Shown here piece by piece: positions 1 through 10,466 of a DNA stretch of 64,000 bases. Under the pieces are notes generated by a model. It ran no database searches, was not told the origin of the DNA, and saw nothing but the letters and a program-made list of their open reading frames with translations. The position numbers and the translations under genes were made by a program. This stretch comes from Akebia trifoliata (lineage: Eukaryota; Streptophyta; Magnoliopsida; Ranunculales; Lardizabalaceae). Every line of letters begins with the position of its first letter. Positions within the stretch are counted from its first letter, which is position 1. The DNA lies in the NCBI GenBank assembly GCA_017979445.1, contig CM030709.1, positions 310,001-374,000 on the forward strand. The letters run 5' to 3'.

Positions 1-1473
1 GAAATCCGCAACAATGTTTTTCGGAGAAATACCAATACCCTTAACAAAAAGATTCAATCACTAAAGATCAAATAATTGTCAAATTGTGATATGAATATGC
101 ATTGCTGATAATAATAATAAGACGTGAACATGAATTCAAAGAATATTTTCCAATGTGCTTCATTTTAATTGAGCAAAGAATCTGTCATCCTGCAAAGTAC
201 TCATCAGAATTACATGTCACGGATGGAGTTTAAATTCTAAGTTTGAATAGGTCGGAACTTGTGGATAAGACTCACATTTGGCTCCATAGAATTCACTAGC
301 CCCGGGTAGGTGTTAAGCTAAGGAAATGTGATTATGATTGCATTCGCTCAGCCAACCCCAATTTTTTTGAATAAGACCACGACAACGATGATGATTGGCA
401 CTCATATTCAATCACCACTTTTTCTTGACATACGTTCCATCACTACAATGTACTAACTTGGTAATATGTAACCATATAGAAATAGATAATAGGCAACCTA
501 GGCAGTTAAGACCTAATTCAACAGCCTGCCACAACAAATTTTTGGACATAATACTTCGATTTAGTCCTATTACATTTTATTAGATAAAATTGGGTCAGTG
601 GCGACCCAGATTCACTAAGAACCTACACAGATCCGATTGGCTTTTCATGACAAAACCATGCACTTGGGCATTTGATCTGATGACAAGTGAAGAATCTGCC
701 TCCTTTGAAGTTGATATTGAGTCGAAACAATCCTAGAATCCTAGAATTTGAAATGACAGTTGATCTTGCAATAGCAGCTATTTTCTCCTCTGTCCAAGGT
801 TTGACACCACCCAATCCAAAGAACATTTGGGTCAGGAGTTCATCCAGATAGTAAACATAAAAGGAGAGCTGAATGATGACCAAATCTGACCAACTTAATT
901 CAAGAGGCATAACAAGAAAATGGGGAAGGTTGTTTTCTGGTTCTGAGCATTGCAATTTCCTCAACGATTGCATGTCCAATTATGCTCTGACGCACGGCAA
1001 AGTGTAACACATATAGGGCAATGTGCCCAAGACTGTTTTCAAGGTCATCAATTCAAACCCTGGAAACCTTGGCCAACTGTTTAATTGGCCATGAAACCAA
1101 AATTAGCTTTACCGATGCAAACCCAAGAATAAAATCTTCCATAGATTGGACCATTAATTCAGAAAACCTTTTTTTTTCCCTCTTTTGAGAATCGCACAGG
1201 GATATCTAAGGGGACGAGCATGCAACCATAAAAATGAGTGTTTTTGCAATGTTTAAGAAGTAAAAACAAGAGTATAGGCAGATTAAAAACCACCACAAAC
1301 AAAAGCAAATTTCCTCAATTGATTTCAGGGAGTTAATGTCAAAAGAGGTACGAAGATGGAACTACAACCAAGAAAAGCAGTTGGCATTATTCAAAATGAA
1401 CTCTTTGTTTGTGGTATTCTAATTAGAGGCCACCAAACAATCAGAGAATGTGTTACCAGGACTCCATCATAAA
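1..1473. other. Region downstream of QCR10-like gene, no gene resolved
   Basis: No gene model can be supported here. The longest open frame, on the minus strand at about 623-973, could encode roughly 116 residues (it includes the stretches LELSWSDLVIIQLSFY and VKPWTEEKIAAIARS). I do not recognise it and see no clear neighbouring exon. It could be one exon of a decayed gene or chance. The stretch next to the stop codon at 1474 should hold the 3' UTR of the minus-strand QCR10-like gene. Confidence 0.3.
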
Positions 1474-4030
1474 TCACTGTCCTTCTGCCTGAGGCTTCTC
1501 CAAAAATGTCTTCTTCAACCAATCAAATGGCTGTGAAATATATTATAAAGGGCGTGTAAGAAATTGAGATCATCAAACTAACAAAATAAAAATGAAAGAA
1601 AATAATCAGAAACAATATGTCATAACACTGCAAGTGAGTGATCATCTAAACCAGTCCAAAACACAGTATATTGACTTTTGTCTTTCTTCGTTAGGTTTGT
1701 TTTGTTTTACAAACAATGCCATCTTAGACAAATCAATATGAAAAATAAAGGCTCTCTTCTATCATACAAATTGTCCAAATGACTTGCAATCAGGAGAAAT
1801 GCAGAACACTCAAACCGTTTGGATCAAAAATGAATGTGGCCCGATTATGTGTTGAATGTGCAGGAGGGACGAAGAATTAGCGGACCACATGTTACTTCAC
1901 TGTATCAGAGCAAGTGAGATATGATCTCACTTCTTTCTTTTGTTTGGGGTGGAGGGCGGCCTGTCTTCTTTCCATCAAAGCGGTGTCTAAATCTTGGTCT
2001 CATTTTGGTTACTCCTTCACACACTTTAAACGGATTATATGCAGTTTTGCTCCTTTCACTATTGTTTGGGGGATTTGGAAGGAGTGAAATGGGAGAATTT
2101 TCAAGGATAAGGAGTGCTCGTCGGAAGACATTATTAACTCTATCTTGTATTTGCTTTCTACTTGTGCAAAATTTTTAAGGAGCTAAGAGGGGTATTCTTT
2201 GAGGATTTTATGTTTAGATGGGATAGAGTTTGTAATCATTTGAGTGGTGATTAACTTGTCGGTGGTCTCTGTGGATGTTCTCCTCTTATTTCCTTGTACT
2301 CTTTTGCTAGTTATCTCAACCAACATTTTTTAATATTATTTCTTTCATCTACCAAAAAAAAAAAAAAGGGAAAGCAGCAAGCATCGCTTTCTTGCTTCTT
2401 GAATGTTGCAAAAAATCCTTAAATCATATTTATTGATTCTTGAATCTAGATTTTGGAGCATGATGTAAATGATTTAAGGAGTAGAAAAAGTAGAGCATGT
2501 CGTTACATTGTAAAAATAATAATACAAAAACAAACAAATAATCAGAGAGAGATACGTTCTACCATTATAGGAATTGGGGGGGGGGGGGGTAATGGGGAAA
2601 TGTATTCATCAAAAGAAAATTTAAGTTTTTGCCAAACAGTAAATTTTTAAGTTTTAAACATTGGACATATAGGCAGTGTGCAATTGCATATTGTTGTACA
2701 ATGGCACGATGAGCTAATAGCATATAGAATGGACCAGTACTGCTTTTCACACCAGAAAACGGATCCTGTGGGCTGTTCTCCCCTCAGCTATTGCTTGGGG
2801 GGTTTGGATCGAGCGTAATAACAGAGTATTCAATAACAGGATTAACAGCGTTCATGCTACTTTCTTGGAGATCTTGGGTTTTTTATACCTGTGGTCGAGA
2901 CAGAGTATAGAGTTTGCAGGGACTACTTTTGAGGACTTTGTTTTTAGATGGCATTCCTTATGTAATTATTAATGTTGTAGTTTTCTTTTTTTGTTTTTTT
3001 CGAGAGGCTCTCTCGGCCTCCATGTATTTTGTTTGCCTTTTTTCAATATATTATACTTCTCAAAAAAAAAGCTAATAGCATATACCATGATAGCATACAC
3101 AATTAAATGATCCAAATTGGCATAGCATATGGCAACTATGATTGGAGTCCATTGTGCCCAACATTTTCAAAATAATAAATTGCAATGTTCCATGATCTAA
3201 AACCAAGTCCCCATGTTGGATTGTGCATAAACGACTTGCATGACTTCAAAAATCTACATTGAAACCATTCTTCTTCTAATTCCAACATCGTAGATTTGCC
3301 TTCTTCTTCTCCCTCTACACTTGGCAACAATAATAACATGAAAAAGTAACCATGGTTTAGCTCTCGGATGGGACCAAGACTACTCGAGTGAGTAATCTTG
3401 GTTTAAGAGGTCTCTGAGTAAGATCTCCATTATTAATTGGCTATTTAAATGACTCATTAGAAACACGGATCATCTCTTTTGAGATTTTGAAAATGTTGGT
3501 CGATTTTTTGAAAAGTTGGCCAAGTCCTATTTTCATATAAATATAATTAACTATTAAGAAATATTTTGTGATTGAGCATCCATTTTCTAACTGAGAAAAT
3601 AAATATTACTGAAATAAAACATATATTTATTAAAATCCATTTGAACCAATTCGACTTGCTCAATCCGATATTAAGATCCATGAATAACGCGAATCGAGGA
3701 TCGAAATCGATTTAAGAAGAAAACCTATTGTCCAAAATCAATCTCCAACAAAATAAACCGAATAGATTAAAGGAATTAAATAAAAAAAGAAATCGAATCT
3801 TCATTCAACGAACAACAAGTATGAATAAATACATCAAAATAATGGTTGTAATGGATTGAAAGAAGAGATTAAGATCGAGAATAAAAAACAGAAGAGTAGA
3901 TCTTTACCTGGACGAGCCAAAGAGCTCCGCTAGCCGCAGCGACACCCCACATGGCTGCAGCTTGAACGTCTGTAGATTGAGGACGAAGTCCAGGCTTCAT
4001 GAACTTGAAGAGGCCTGATCCTGCTCCCAT
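1474..4030 (-). CDS. QCR10: Cytochrome b-c1 complex subunit 10-like protein (QCR10 family), two exons
   Basis: Exon 1 is 4030-3908 (41 codons from ATG) and exon 2 is 1530-1474 (18 codons plus stop). They join in phase 0 across a 2,377-bp GT-AG intron to give a 59-residue protein, the usual size for plant QCR10. It starts MGAGSGLFKFMKPGLRP, has an Ala/Gly-rich membrane-spanning stretch (about residues 23-40, QAAAMWGVAAASGALWLV) and ends QPFDWLKKTFLEKPQAEGQ. The order 'VQAAA.WG.AAA.GA.W.VQPF.W.KKTF' is that of the small single-span subunit of mitochondrial complex III encoded in Arabidopsis by At2g40765 (recalled). It would sit in the inner membrane beside the Rieske/QCR9 part of the bc1 complex. 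Both splice sites are canonical (CAG|GTAAAG; TTCACAG|CC). The intron holds two LINE fragments, which explains its length. TGGGCY motifs lie upstream. Confidence 0.9.
1840..2367 (+). mobile_element. 5'-truncated LINE fragment (zf-RVT and 3' tail) in QCR10 intron
   Basis: The plus strand encodes the zinc-binding end of a non-LTR reverse transcriptase, MCRRDEELADHMLLHC at 1856-1903 (the C..C...H...HC pattern of zf-RVT). Further on comes the IWKE/RIF-type segment of plant LINEs, in more than one frame. It ends in a poly(A) run at 2354-2367. Several frameshifts show it is dead. The 5' end is uncertain and no clear target duplication was found. It lies antisense to QCR10. Confidence 0.7.
2576..2589 (+). 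repeat. Poly(G) run, 14 bases
   Basis: An uninterrupted run of 14 G lies in the QCR10 intron. It is prone to length error in sequencing and could form a G-rich structure. Confidence 0.9.
2727..3070 (+). mobile_element. 5'-truncated LINE insertion with 14-bp target duplication
   Basis: A fragment of a LINE 3' end reading LWAVLPSAIAWGVWIERNN and on to FEDFVFRWHSLCNY before a stop. A 3' UTR and a short A-rich tail (3062-3070) follow. The 14-mer GCTAATAGCATATA occurs just before (2713-2726) and just after (3071-3084). This target-site duplication proves insertion by target-primed reverse transcription and sets the boundaries. The reading frame is still mostly open, so the copy is fairly young. 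It lies inside the QCR10 intron, antisense to the gene. Confidence 0.9.
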
Positions 4031-4195
4031 TATAGCTTTTTCCAAGTTCGTTCGTTCGATCGATCAATGAAAACCTAACAAACCCTTTGTTTCTCCCCTT
4101 CACGTCTCAAAAGCTTTCTAGCCCTCCTATTGGTTATTTGCTATTGTATTTGGTGAATAAAAATAAATAAAAAAGAAGAGGACTTTTCTAACCTC

Positions 4196-4204
4196 AGCCC
4201 ACAA
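4196..4204 (-). promoter_or_regulatory. TGGGCT (site II-type) element upstream of QCR10, proximal copy
   Basis: On the gene's strand this reads TTGTGGGCT, about 166 bp upstream of the QCR10 ATG. TGGGCY 'site II' elements are known in plant nuclear genes for respiratory-chain subunits and ribosomal proteins, where TCP factors bind them. The last eight bases are also the target duplication of the adjoining hAT-like element; a second copy (TGGGCC) lies at 5275-5280. Function here is inferred. Confidence 0.45.
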
Positions 4205-5275
4205 CATGGTTTTTAAACTCGGTATTTGGTCTCGTCTCGTTCACCTCCGATACCGAGTTGACTCGGACGATACGTCTCGTCTCGTCGAGTCGTCTCGTTC
4301 AACATTAAAACAATGGTTTTTAACCATTTAAAAAATCTGAAAAAATCAGGAAAAATTCAGAATTGATTCCTATTAAAAAAATGAACCCCTCAAAAAATAT
4401 AAAATTAAAAAAAAATTATAATATACCTATCAATCAAATTCAAGGTAATTAAATAAGGGTCCCGTTCAATGGCTAACTTTTTGGCAAAACATTTTTCAAA
4501 ACATGAGTTAGAAGTTTTGGAATGGGCTGATTTTTGGTGAAGATGATCTCTACGGTGAGGAGATTATCATCACCAAAAATCAGTCCAATCCAAAACTTCT
4601 AACCCCATAAAAAATAGTTTACAAAAAATGGACGGTCCACGATTTTTCAACTTGTAAACATGGGTTAGAAGTTTTGGAATGGGCTGATTTTTTGTGAGGA
4701 TGATCTCCTCACCATAGAGATCATCCTCACCAAAAATCAGCCCATTCCAAAACTTCTAACTCATGTTTTGAAAAATGTTTTGCCAAAAAGTTAGTCATTG
4801 AATGCTACCCATTAAATAAAACACATGTTTCCTAAAGATTAGTATAAATTTCTACTGAAATTTTCATCAAAAAACTTCTAAAGAAAAAATAAAACAAATT
4901 ATCAAAAATACATTTAAGTATTTATCACAAGAAAGTAATAATATCACTCAATAGCTATTGCTTGTAAAAATAAAATAGAAATTTTCATTTTTAACTTTTT
5001 TTTTCACAAAACTCGGTTGTCTCGGTTAACTCGGACGAGATTTTGAAAATCTCGTCCGATACAACTCGTTTGTCTCGCGAGTTAATGTAAAATCTGTAAT
5101 ATCTCGGATATCTCGTTTGTCTCGGACGAGTTTTGCGAAAATATCGTCCGAGACGACTCGCATAACTCACGAGACGCGTTCGTCTCATAACTCATTGTGA
5201 GTTGGTCTCGTTCACCGCTGATACCGAGTTAACTCGGGCGATACGTCTCGGTCTCGGACGAGTTTTAAAACCATG
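4205..5275. mobile_element. Non-autonomous hAT-like element, 8-bp target duplication
   Basis: The ends are CATGGTTTTTAAACTCG and its near-perfect inverted partner CGAGTTTTAAAACCATG. They are flanked by the 8-bp duplication GCCCACAA at 4197-4204 and 5276-5283. CA..G-type ends and an 8-bp duplication are diagnostic of hAT elements. Both subterminal regions (about 4220-4310 and 5005-5265) are packed with short ACTCGG / TCTCG / CGATACG repeats in both orientations, like hAT transposase-binding subterminal repeats. There is no transposase. A second element is inserted in its middle (4457-4810). Confidence 0.85.
4457..4810. mobile_element. Mutator-like hairpin MITE nested in the hAT-like element, 9-bp duplication
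   Basis: A 354-bp element made of long inverted arms. One end starts GGGTCCCGTTCAATGGCTAA; the other ends TTAGTCATTGAATGCTACCC. It is flanked by the 9-bp duplication ATTAAATAA (4448-4456 and 4811-4819). A 9-bp duplication points to the Mutator (MULE) superfamily. Internally the arms repeat a TTAGAAGTTTTGGAATGGGC segment several times, so the transcript would fold into a long hairpin. Confidence 0.85.
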
Positions 5276-5305
5276 GCCCACAATCGCTCTCCATCCAACC
5301 ACTTA

Positions 5306-6025
5306 AGAGTATGTTTGCTAACACTTCTACACCTTAAAAAGTCTATTTTTTGAAATCTAAAATTTTATTTTAAAAAAATTATTTATTTATTATTTTAAAA
5401 TTTTTTATTATAAATAGAATTTTAAAATATAATGATTATTTTGATAATATTATCCTTTTGTAATTTTAAAAAAATTATTAATCGAAAAATATAACATGTT
5501 ATGCATAATAAATCATTTATACATTTAATTTCGATTTCTAATAAATCAAACACCCCAAAAGTATTTTTTTTTAATTTGAATTCATATTTGAAGAATTATA
5601 TTCCAACAAAGTAATACTTAAACAATAAATAATCATTCATTTTCTAGTTGAAAAATATAGAATTTTAAGATTCGTATAAAAATATAAGATTTTTAAACAC
5701 GAAACGAGAGAAAGGGGAGAGACCTTGACAATACAATTGTAGAGGAAGGAGAAGTAGAAAAGTTAAAAATAAAGATTTTAGGATTCGTATAAAGAAATGA
5801 TAAGTGATAGAAAATAGGATTTTGAGAAGGGTATTTTAAGAATATAAAAAAATCATATTTCAGAAGTTTCATCCATCATCCCTCTATCACTAGTTCAAAA
5901 CTTCTGAATTTTGATTCCGAAGCCTAAAATCTGAACTAAAACAAATGGAAATAAAACTTCTAAAATCTAAATTTTAAAGGTGGACCACCTTCATTCAAAC
6001 TTTAGAAGTGTTACCAAACACACAC
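5306..6025. mobile_element. Degenerate Tourist-like (PIF/Harbinger) MITE
   Basis: The ends AGAGTATGTTTGCTAACACTT and (inverted) GTGTGTGTTTGGTAACACTT match with a few mismatches and are flanked by TTA (5303-5305 and 6026-6028). The GNGTGTGTTTGG-type end and 3-bp TTA duplication suggest a PIF/Harbinger MITE. The interior is AT-rich and non-coding. The ends have diverged, so the family call is moderate. Confidence 0.6.
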
Positions 6026-6137
6026 TTAGTTCAATGGTAATACTTTGTTGAGATTGTTCCTAAGGTCTTAGGTTCAAATCTCTTAAACCCCTTGTTATGC
6101 TGGTTTGAATATGTCTTAATCTTACTGACCTTTCAAA
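6026..6137 (+). mobile_element. SINE-like element (tRNA-type A and B boxes, LINE-like 3' tail)
   Basis: A pol III A-box-like TAGTTCAATGG (6027-6037) and a B-box-like GGTTCAAATCTC (6071-6082) lie at tRNA-like spacing. Downstream a stretch ending CTTACTGACCTTTCAAAAAA closes the unit with an A tail. That end resembles the 3' tail of the LINEs at 17.7 and 34.3 kb (CTTAATCCTGTTGACCTT-A-rich). No clean target duplication was found, and the 5' end abuts the MITE at 5306-6025. Confidence 0.5.
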
Positions 6138-6584
6138 AAAATAGAAAAACTTTCCATCAAAGAGACGGTTAGGACAAGGAGAGATACATATTTCCTAGAA
6201 ATTACTATAGAGGGTACAATCAATATTTCATTAGAACCTTACACATGTCCTGTTTAGGATAACGATCAAGAGAGTAGGAAAGCGATTGACAAAAGAAAGT
6301 AGTGACATTTTTTATACTTTGTTATTAAATAAACAAAACGCGACTTGAAATGGTGTTTTGCATGGGTAATTTTGTAATTATAAAATTTCATTAAGTGGTG
6401 ATTTTGATTCTTGTTGTAATTAATTTTTTTTTAATGTTTTTGATTAATATTTATTCAATTTAATTTTTTTTATTTATAACTTTCCCTTTAATACATATCC
6501 CTTTCCATGAGCACATTATGGAAAATCTTTCTGTACATTTTCATTAAATTAGATCGTATATAATTTTATTTTTTAGATTTTTTT

Positions 6585-6624
<40 letters not shown>

Positions 6625-7054
6625 TTTTTAAGTCTAGCCATATTAATTTCGTAAGATGGAATCCAAAAACATGGTTTGATTCCACAGGGATGTAGAGGAC
6701 AAAATTCTATAAAAATAGAAATGGAAATTCAATAATCATCCATTTTCAAAAACCTAGGATAAAGTCCAGAAATTATTATTTAATTTTTTTATATGAATTT
6801 TTCATGAAATCTAGATGGCTATGGTACTGGATTGACAAATAGATAATCCATTTAAGCTCAATGTCCATTAATAAGATTTGAAATCTTACTAAGTTAGTGA
6901 AGAAAGTGTTTCACCTTTTTTTTTTTAATTTAATTAAAAGTTGGGTTAAAATATTATTTGTTTATGACATACTATTCTTTACTTATATATTCATTATACA
7001 TCAAATTAATATTCTTTACTTCTATCGTAACGAGAAGAGTACTAATAATATGCT
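6138..7054. other. AT-rich intergenic stretch with an (AT)16 microsatellite
   Basis: No gene or recognisable element is seen. A perfect dinucleotide run (AT)16 occupies 6589-6620. The rest is AT-rich with poly(T) runs and no long open frame of credible composition. Confidence 0.6.
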
Positions 7055-7243
7055 TCCCTCATGTGGCATACTCAAAATACTCTCCAGAAGTTGCGTGTGC
7101 TAGAATCATAGATTTTATGCCTCGCGGGATACACATCTGTACATCCCCATAAATATATGCAATTGTGTATCCCAAGGCAAAAAGATCTATGATTCTAGGA
7201 CATTCCACGTCAGAAGAGAATTTTGAGTATGCCAAGTGAGAGA
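7055..7243. mobile_element. Hairpin MITE, CATAGAT-core group
   Basis: Inverted arms: CATGTGGCATACTCAAAAT near 7060 pairs with ATTTTGAGTATGCCAAGTG near 7220. The loop-proximal core reads AGAATCATAGATTTTATGCC then GCGGGATACACATCTG. Its inverted partner holds GTGTATCCCAAGGCA and CTATGATTCTAG. This core recurs in at least ten other hairpins in the window. It is non-coding. Confidence 0.75.
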
Positions 7244-7712
7244 GTCAAGAAATCATTACTCTTAATGAAAATGAGCGAGTGTTGTTGAGTGTTAGTTTCT
7301 TAAATTACAAAAAGGGTAAATGTATTTGAAAATCCCAAAACAATATCTACATTTAATTATGTATTTAATTCCAAACTTACATAAATATTGATTTTTGTAA
7401 TTCATGTGCAAGCCCACATGCAACCACTAATTTGAACCGTACGTCTTAATACTTATTTGATCATTTTAACATTCTTGTATAATTATTTATCTTTACTATT
7501 TTGATTAGAAAAGGCTGAGTAGAAGTGGTTTAACTCCAATATTTGAATTTAAAAAATGCCCTTAGCTTAACATTTAAACTTAATATAATTAGAGTCATTT
7601 TGGTTAAAAATTAAGAAAATTAGTACACACATCCCAAAAATCACATTAATAGTTTTCAAATTACAAAAATATTATTTTTACTACCTAATCTTCAAGACCG
7701 CCTTTTAATTAA
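7244..7712. other. AT-rich intergenic stretch, nothing recognised
   Basis: No open frame, RNA gene or bounded repeat could be supported between the hairpin MITE and the next Mutator-like MITE. Confidence 0.5.
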
Positions 7713-7721
7713 TATTTAAAT

Positions 7722-8016
7722 GGGAAAATTATTAAAAGAGGATTAAATATTTTAATATTTATAAAAAAGAATCTATTTTTTCAAAAATTATCAAAAAGGA
7801 AATGAGTCGCTAGACAGTCTGGCGATTTAGTAACTCGCTGGACTGTCCATCGTTTTAATGTGCTAAACTACATTATTTTTTTATACCAAAAATGCCCTTC
7901 TAAAGATTAAAACGCTTAACTGCATAGCAACTTAATTCGTTTTTGGTATTTAAAAAAAAATAGATTTTTTTTATTGTAAATATTAAAATAGTTAACCTTC
8001 CTTTAGTAATTTTCTC
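7722..8016. mobile_element. Mutator-like MITE, 295 bp, 9-bp target duplication
   Basis: Ends GGGAAAATTATTAAAAG and (inverted) GAGAAAATTACTAAAGG, with extended inverted similarity inward (GGTTAACTATTTTAATATTT). They are flanked by the perfect 9-bp duplication TATTTAAAT at 7713-7721 and 8017-8025. A 9-bp duplication indicates the Mutator superfamily. Non-coding. Confidence 0.8.
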
Positions 8017-8172
8017 TATTTAAATTACAAGCAAGCCCTTTCGATAGATGTGCGTTTGCACATGCCATATTCTAGTTGTGTTTTAATGAATTAAAAACAT
8101 TGTGTATAAGTGCTTATTTTATCATTTTTTTACAATTAAAATGAAGGACATGCCATCAACTTGAACAAATAA

Positions 8173-8904
8173 GGGTATGTTTGATTGCATGGAAAGTCAC
8201 TTTCCATGAAATTTGGAATCCATGGAAAATTAGTTGTGGAAAATAGGTAGGGTTGGAAAATCAAATTCCATTGTTTGATTTCACTTGGATAAAATCATGG
8301 AAAAATATGAGGAAAAAAGAAGAAGAGGAGGAGGAAGAAGATGAGAGGAGGGGGAGAAGAAGAAGAAGATGACGAGGAAGAGGGAGGGGGGAGGATGTGG
8401 TGACAGTGGCGACGAAGGTGGCGGTGACGACGACAACGATGGTGACGGTGAAGACGGTGGTGGCGACGACGATGGCGACGGTGACGACGAAGACGATGGT
8501 GGCGGTGACAAAGGTAAGTGAGGAAAATGGGGGGAGAACGTGGTGGTGGTGGTGGCGGAGGAGGTGAGGGATGGAGAAGAAGTAGAAGAAGAAAAAGAAG
8601 AAGAGAGAGAAAGAAGGTGGTCGGAGACGGAGCCGATGGTGACGACGACGGCGATGGTGATGACGGCGAGGTTAGTATAATGGTGGTGGTGGTGGTAGTA
8701 GAAAAGAATTGAGGATGGAAAATATGGGTGGATTTCATTTTCCCACCCATATGGGTGGGAAAGTGAAATCCATGATTTAGTGGACTTTTTGAATGGGGTG
8801 GAAAATGAATTTCCATTTCCATGTGCAATCAAACACTTGAAAAATGTCATTTTCCATGGAAATTAATTTTCCACCCTATTTTCCATGTGCAATCAAACAT
8901 ACCC
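8173..8904. mobile_element. PIF/Harbinger MITE with a purine-rich simple-sequence core
   Basis: The ends GGGTATGTTTGATTGCATGG and (inverted) GGGTATGTTTGATTGCACAT are flanked by TAA duplications (8170-8172 and 8905-8907). The inverted arms extend about 120 bp and are rich in TTTCCATGGAAA-type segments. Between them (about 8300-8705) the plus strand is almost all purine and GAC/GGT trinucleotides. These produce long spurious Pro/Ser/His-rich open frames on the minus strand. No transposase. Confidence 0.85.
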
Positions 8905-8907
8905 TAA

Positions 8908-9963
8908 ATGTATCAAGAATATCTACCAAAAATATCTTTAAAAGGGAGGAGAGTTAGCTCGCACATTCATCTAAGAAATAAATAGGGAGCAGATCTGTAG
9001 TGAATTTTGACGGATGAGAGACTGCCACGCCACAAAAAATAATAACCCACTCGTAAAAAAGAAATTGAAGTTTGGAGACCATCTATTTCAAAGCCTTAGA
9101 TCATTCTTAAAAAATGTTTTTTTTCCTCATTTTTTTAAAGATCGGATCTACAAATTGATTCTTACATGACTGTGATGTTAGATCTCCTTTTAAACATCTT
9201 ATTTTTTGCTATTTTAAATTCACTACAGAGAAAAAAAAAACATGACAAAGTTGAAACCTTAAGTGTGGAAAGAGGTTTTTACGGTTTAAGAGAGGCTTTG
9301 TAAAATACTAGATAGATTTGGGGTTGACCTAATAAAATGATTGAATATTTAATTGAACAATAGATTCTTTTTTAATACCAACACATTTTAGATAACATAA
9401 TAATAATTTATTTTGAAAATAACTTAATAGATTTATATAATCTAGTACTACTTTAGGGTACATTATTGTTGGTGGCACTAAACAATTCAAACAATAGTTT
9501 TACACTTTAAATAAATTGAATAAGTATTGGCATCATGCGAGAGAATGTAGCATAAGTTTTTAATGGTTTATCTATTTTTATCACATACCAACTTCCCAGT
9601 GAAAAGTTATGAAAATTTTAAAAATCATTCATAAGAAATAAAAGAGGTATGAAGGTAAACTAGATTAATTACAAGAAAGTAAAAAAAAAAACAAAAAAAA
9701 AAACACGGGTGTTCAACGGTAAAATCAATAACTAATGGTCATGCGTCCGCTGAAAAGTGAAACTATTCAAGATGTATAATCGTCTCTCAAACATTTTTCT
9801 CACCTTTTTCGACTAATAGAGATTGAGCATGTGTTGCTAGGATAAGGATTCCTCAAACGGAGGATTATTATCGTTGCACATGTTGCTACTTGTTGAATGT
9901 TCATAGATTTTTAAAAGATAACACTATAATTTTATTTACATTCTTATGGATGTATTAAGAGTT
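8908..9963. other. Intergenic stretch, nothing recognised
   Basis: AT-rich with A-runs (about 9680-9705). No supported gene or bounded element. Confidence 0.5.
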
Positions 9964-10105
9964 TTGATAAATTGGTGCGTAATGCTCTTGACATAATAGT
10001 GCACAAAATCATAAATCTTTTTCTTCAAGATACATAAGGAAAAGATTTTTTGTTTCGTGCACTATCATGTCAAGAGTGTCAATTTTTGCAAGTCAATTTA
10101 TCATT
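9964..10105. mobile_element. Hairpin MITE, CATAGAT-core group
   Basis: Arms TGCTCTTGACATAATAGTGC (near 9983) and GCACTATCATGTCAAGAGTG (near 10060) pair. The core ATCATAAATCTTTTTCTTCA then AGATACATAAGG matches the shared core of the other hairpins. Non-coding. Confidence 0.7.
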
Positions 10106-10466
10106 AGTCATGAATTAATATATCTATCCCATGTTACTTTAATAATTTTAATTAAAATTTTATTTAATACAAATTTATATCAACAATCCTTAACCTTCTC
10201 TCAAATATAATAGTGAAACATCTATTAAAAATTAAAAAATAAGAACAATTTACTTTAAGAGGCCTCATTTTTTTTTAAAGCTTTCGCAAACCACACATAT
10301 CATTCACTTGCACTTGACAACAGTTAAATATATCACTTTTATGTGAAGGGTCACATAGAGACTTGAAGGTATGGCCTGGGGAGCAAACTCAGCATCCTTA
10401 CCATCACAACTAATCCTTGGTCGGTATTGGAGGACTCCCTATCGTATGAAGTTGGTTTAATTGAAT

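Noticed and set aside
6071..6082. Possible tRNA gene
   Set aside because: A and B boxes are present but there is no cloverleaf or anticodon arm, and the unit ends in a LINE-like A-rich tail. SINE-like is the better call.
8281..8850. Long minus-strand open frames, Pro/Ser- and Pro/His-rich
   Set aside because: They translate the purine-rich simple repeat inside a Harbinger MITE. Two overlapping frames are both open, which is a sign of low complexity and not of coding.
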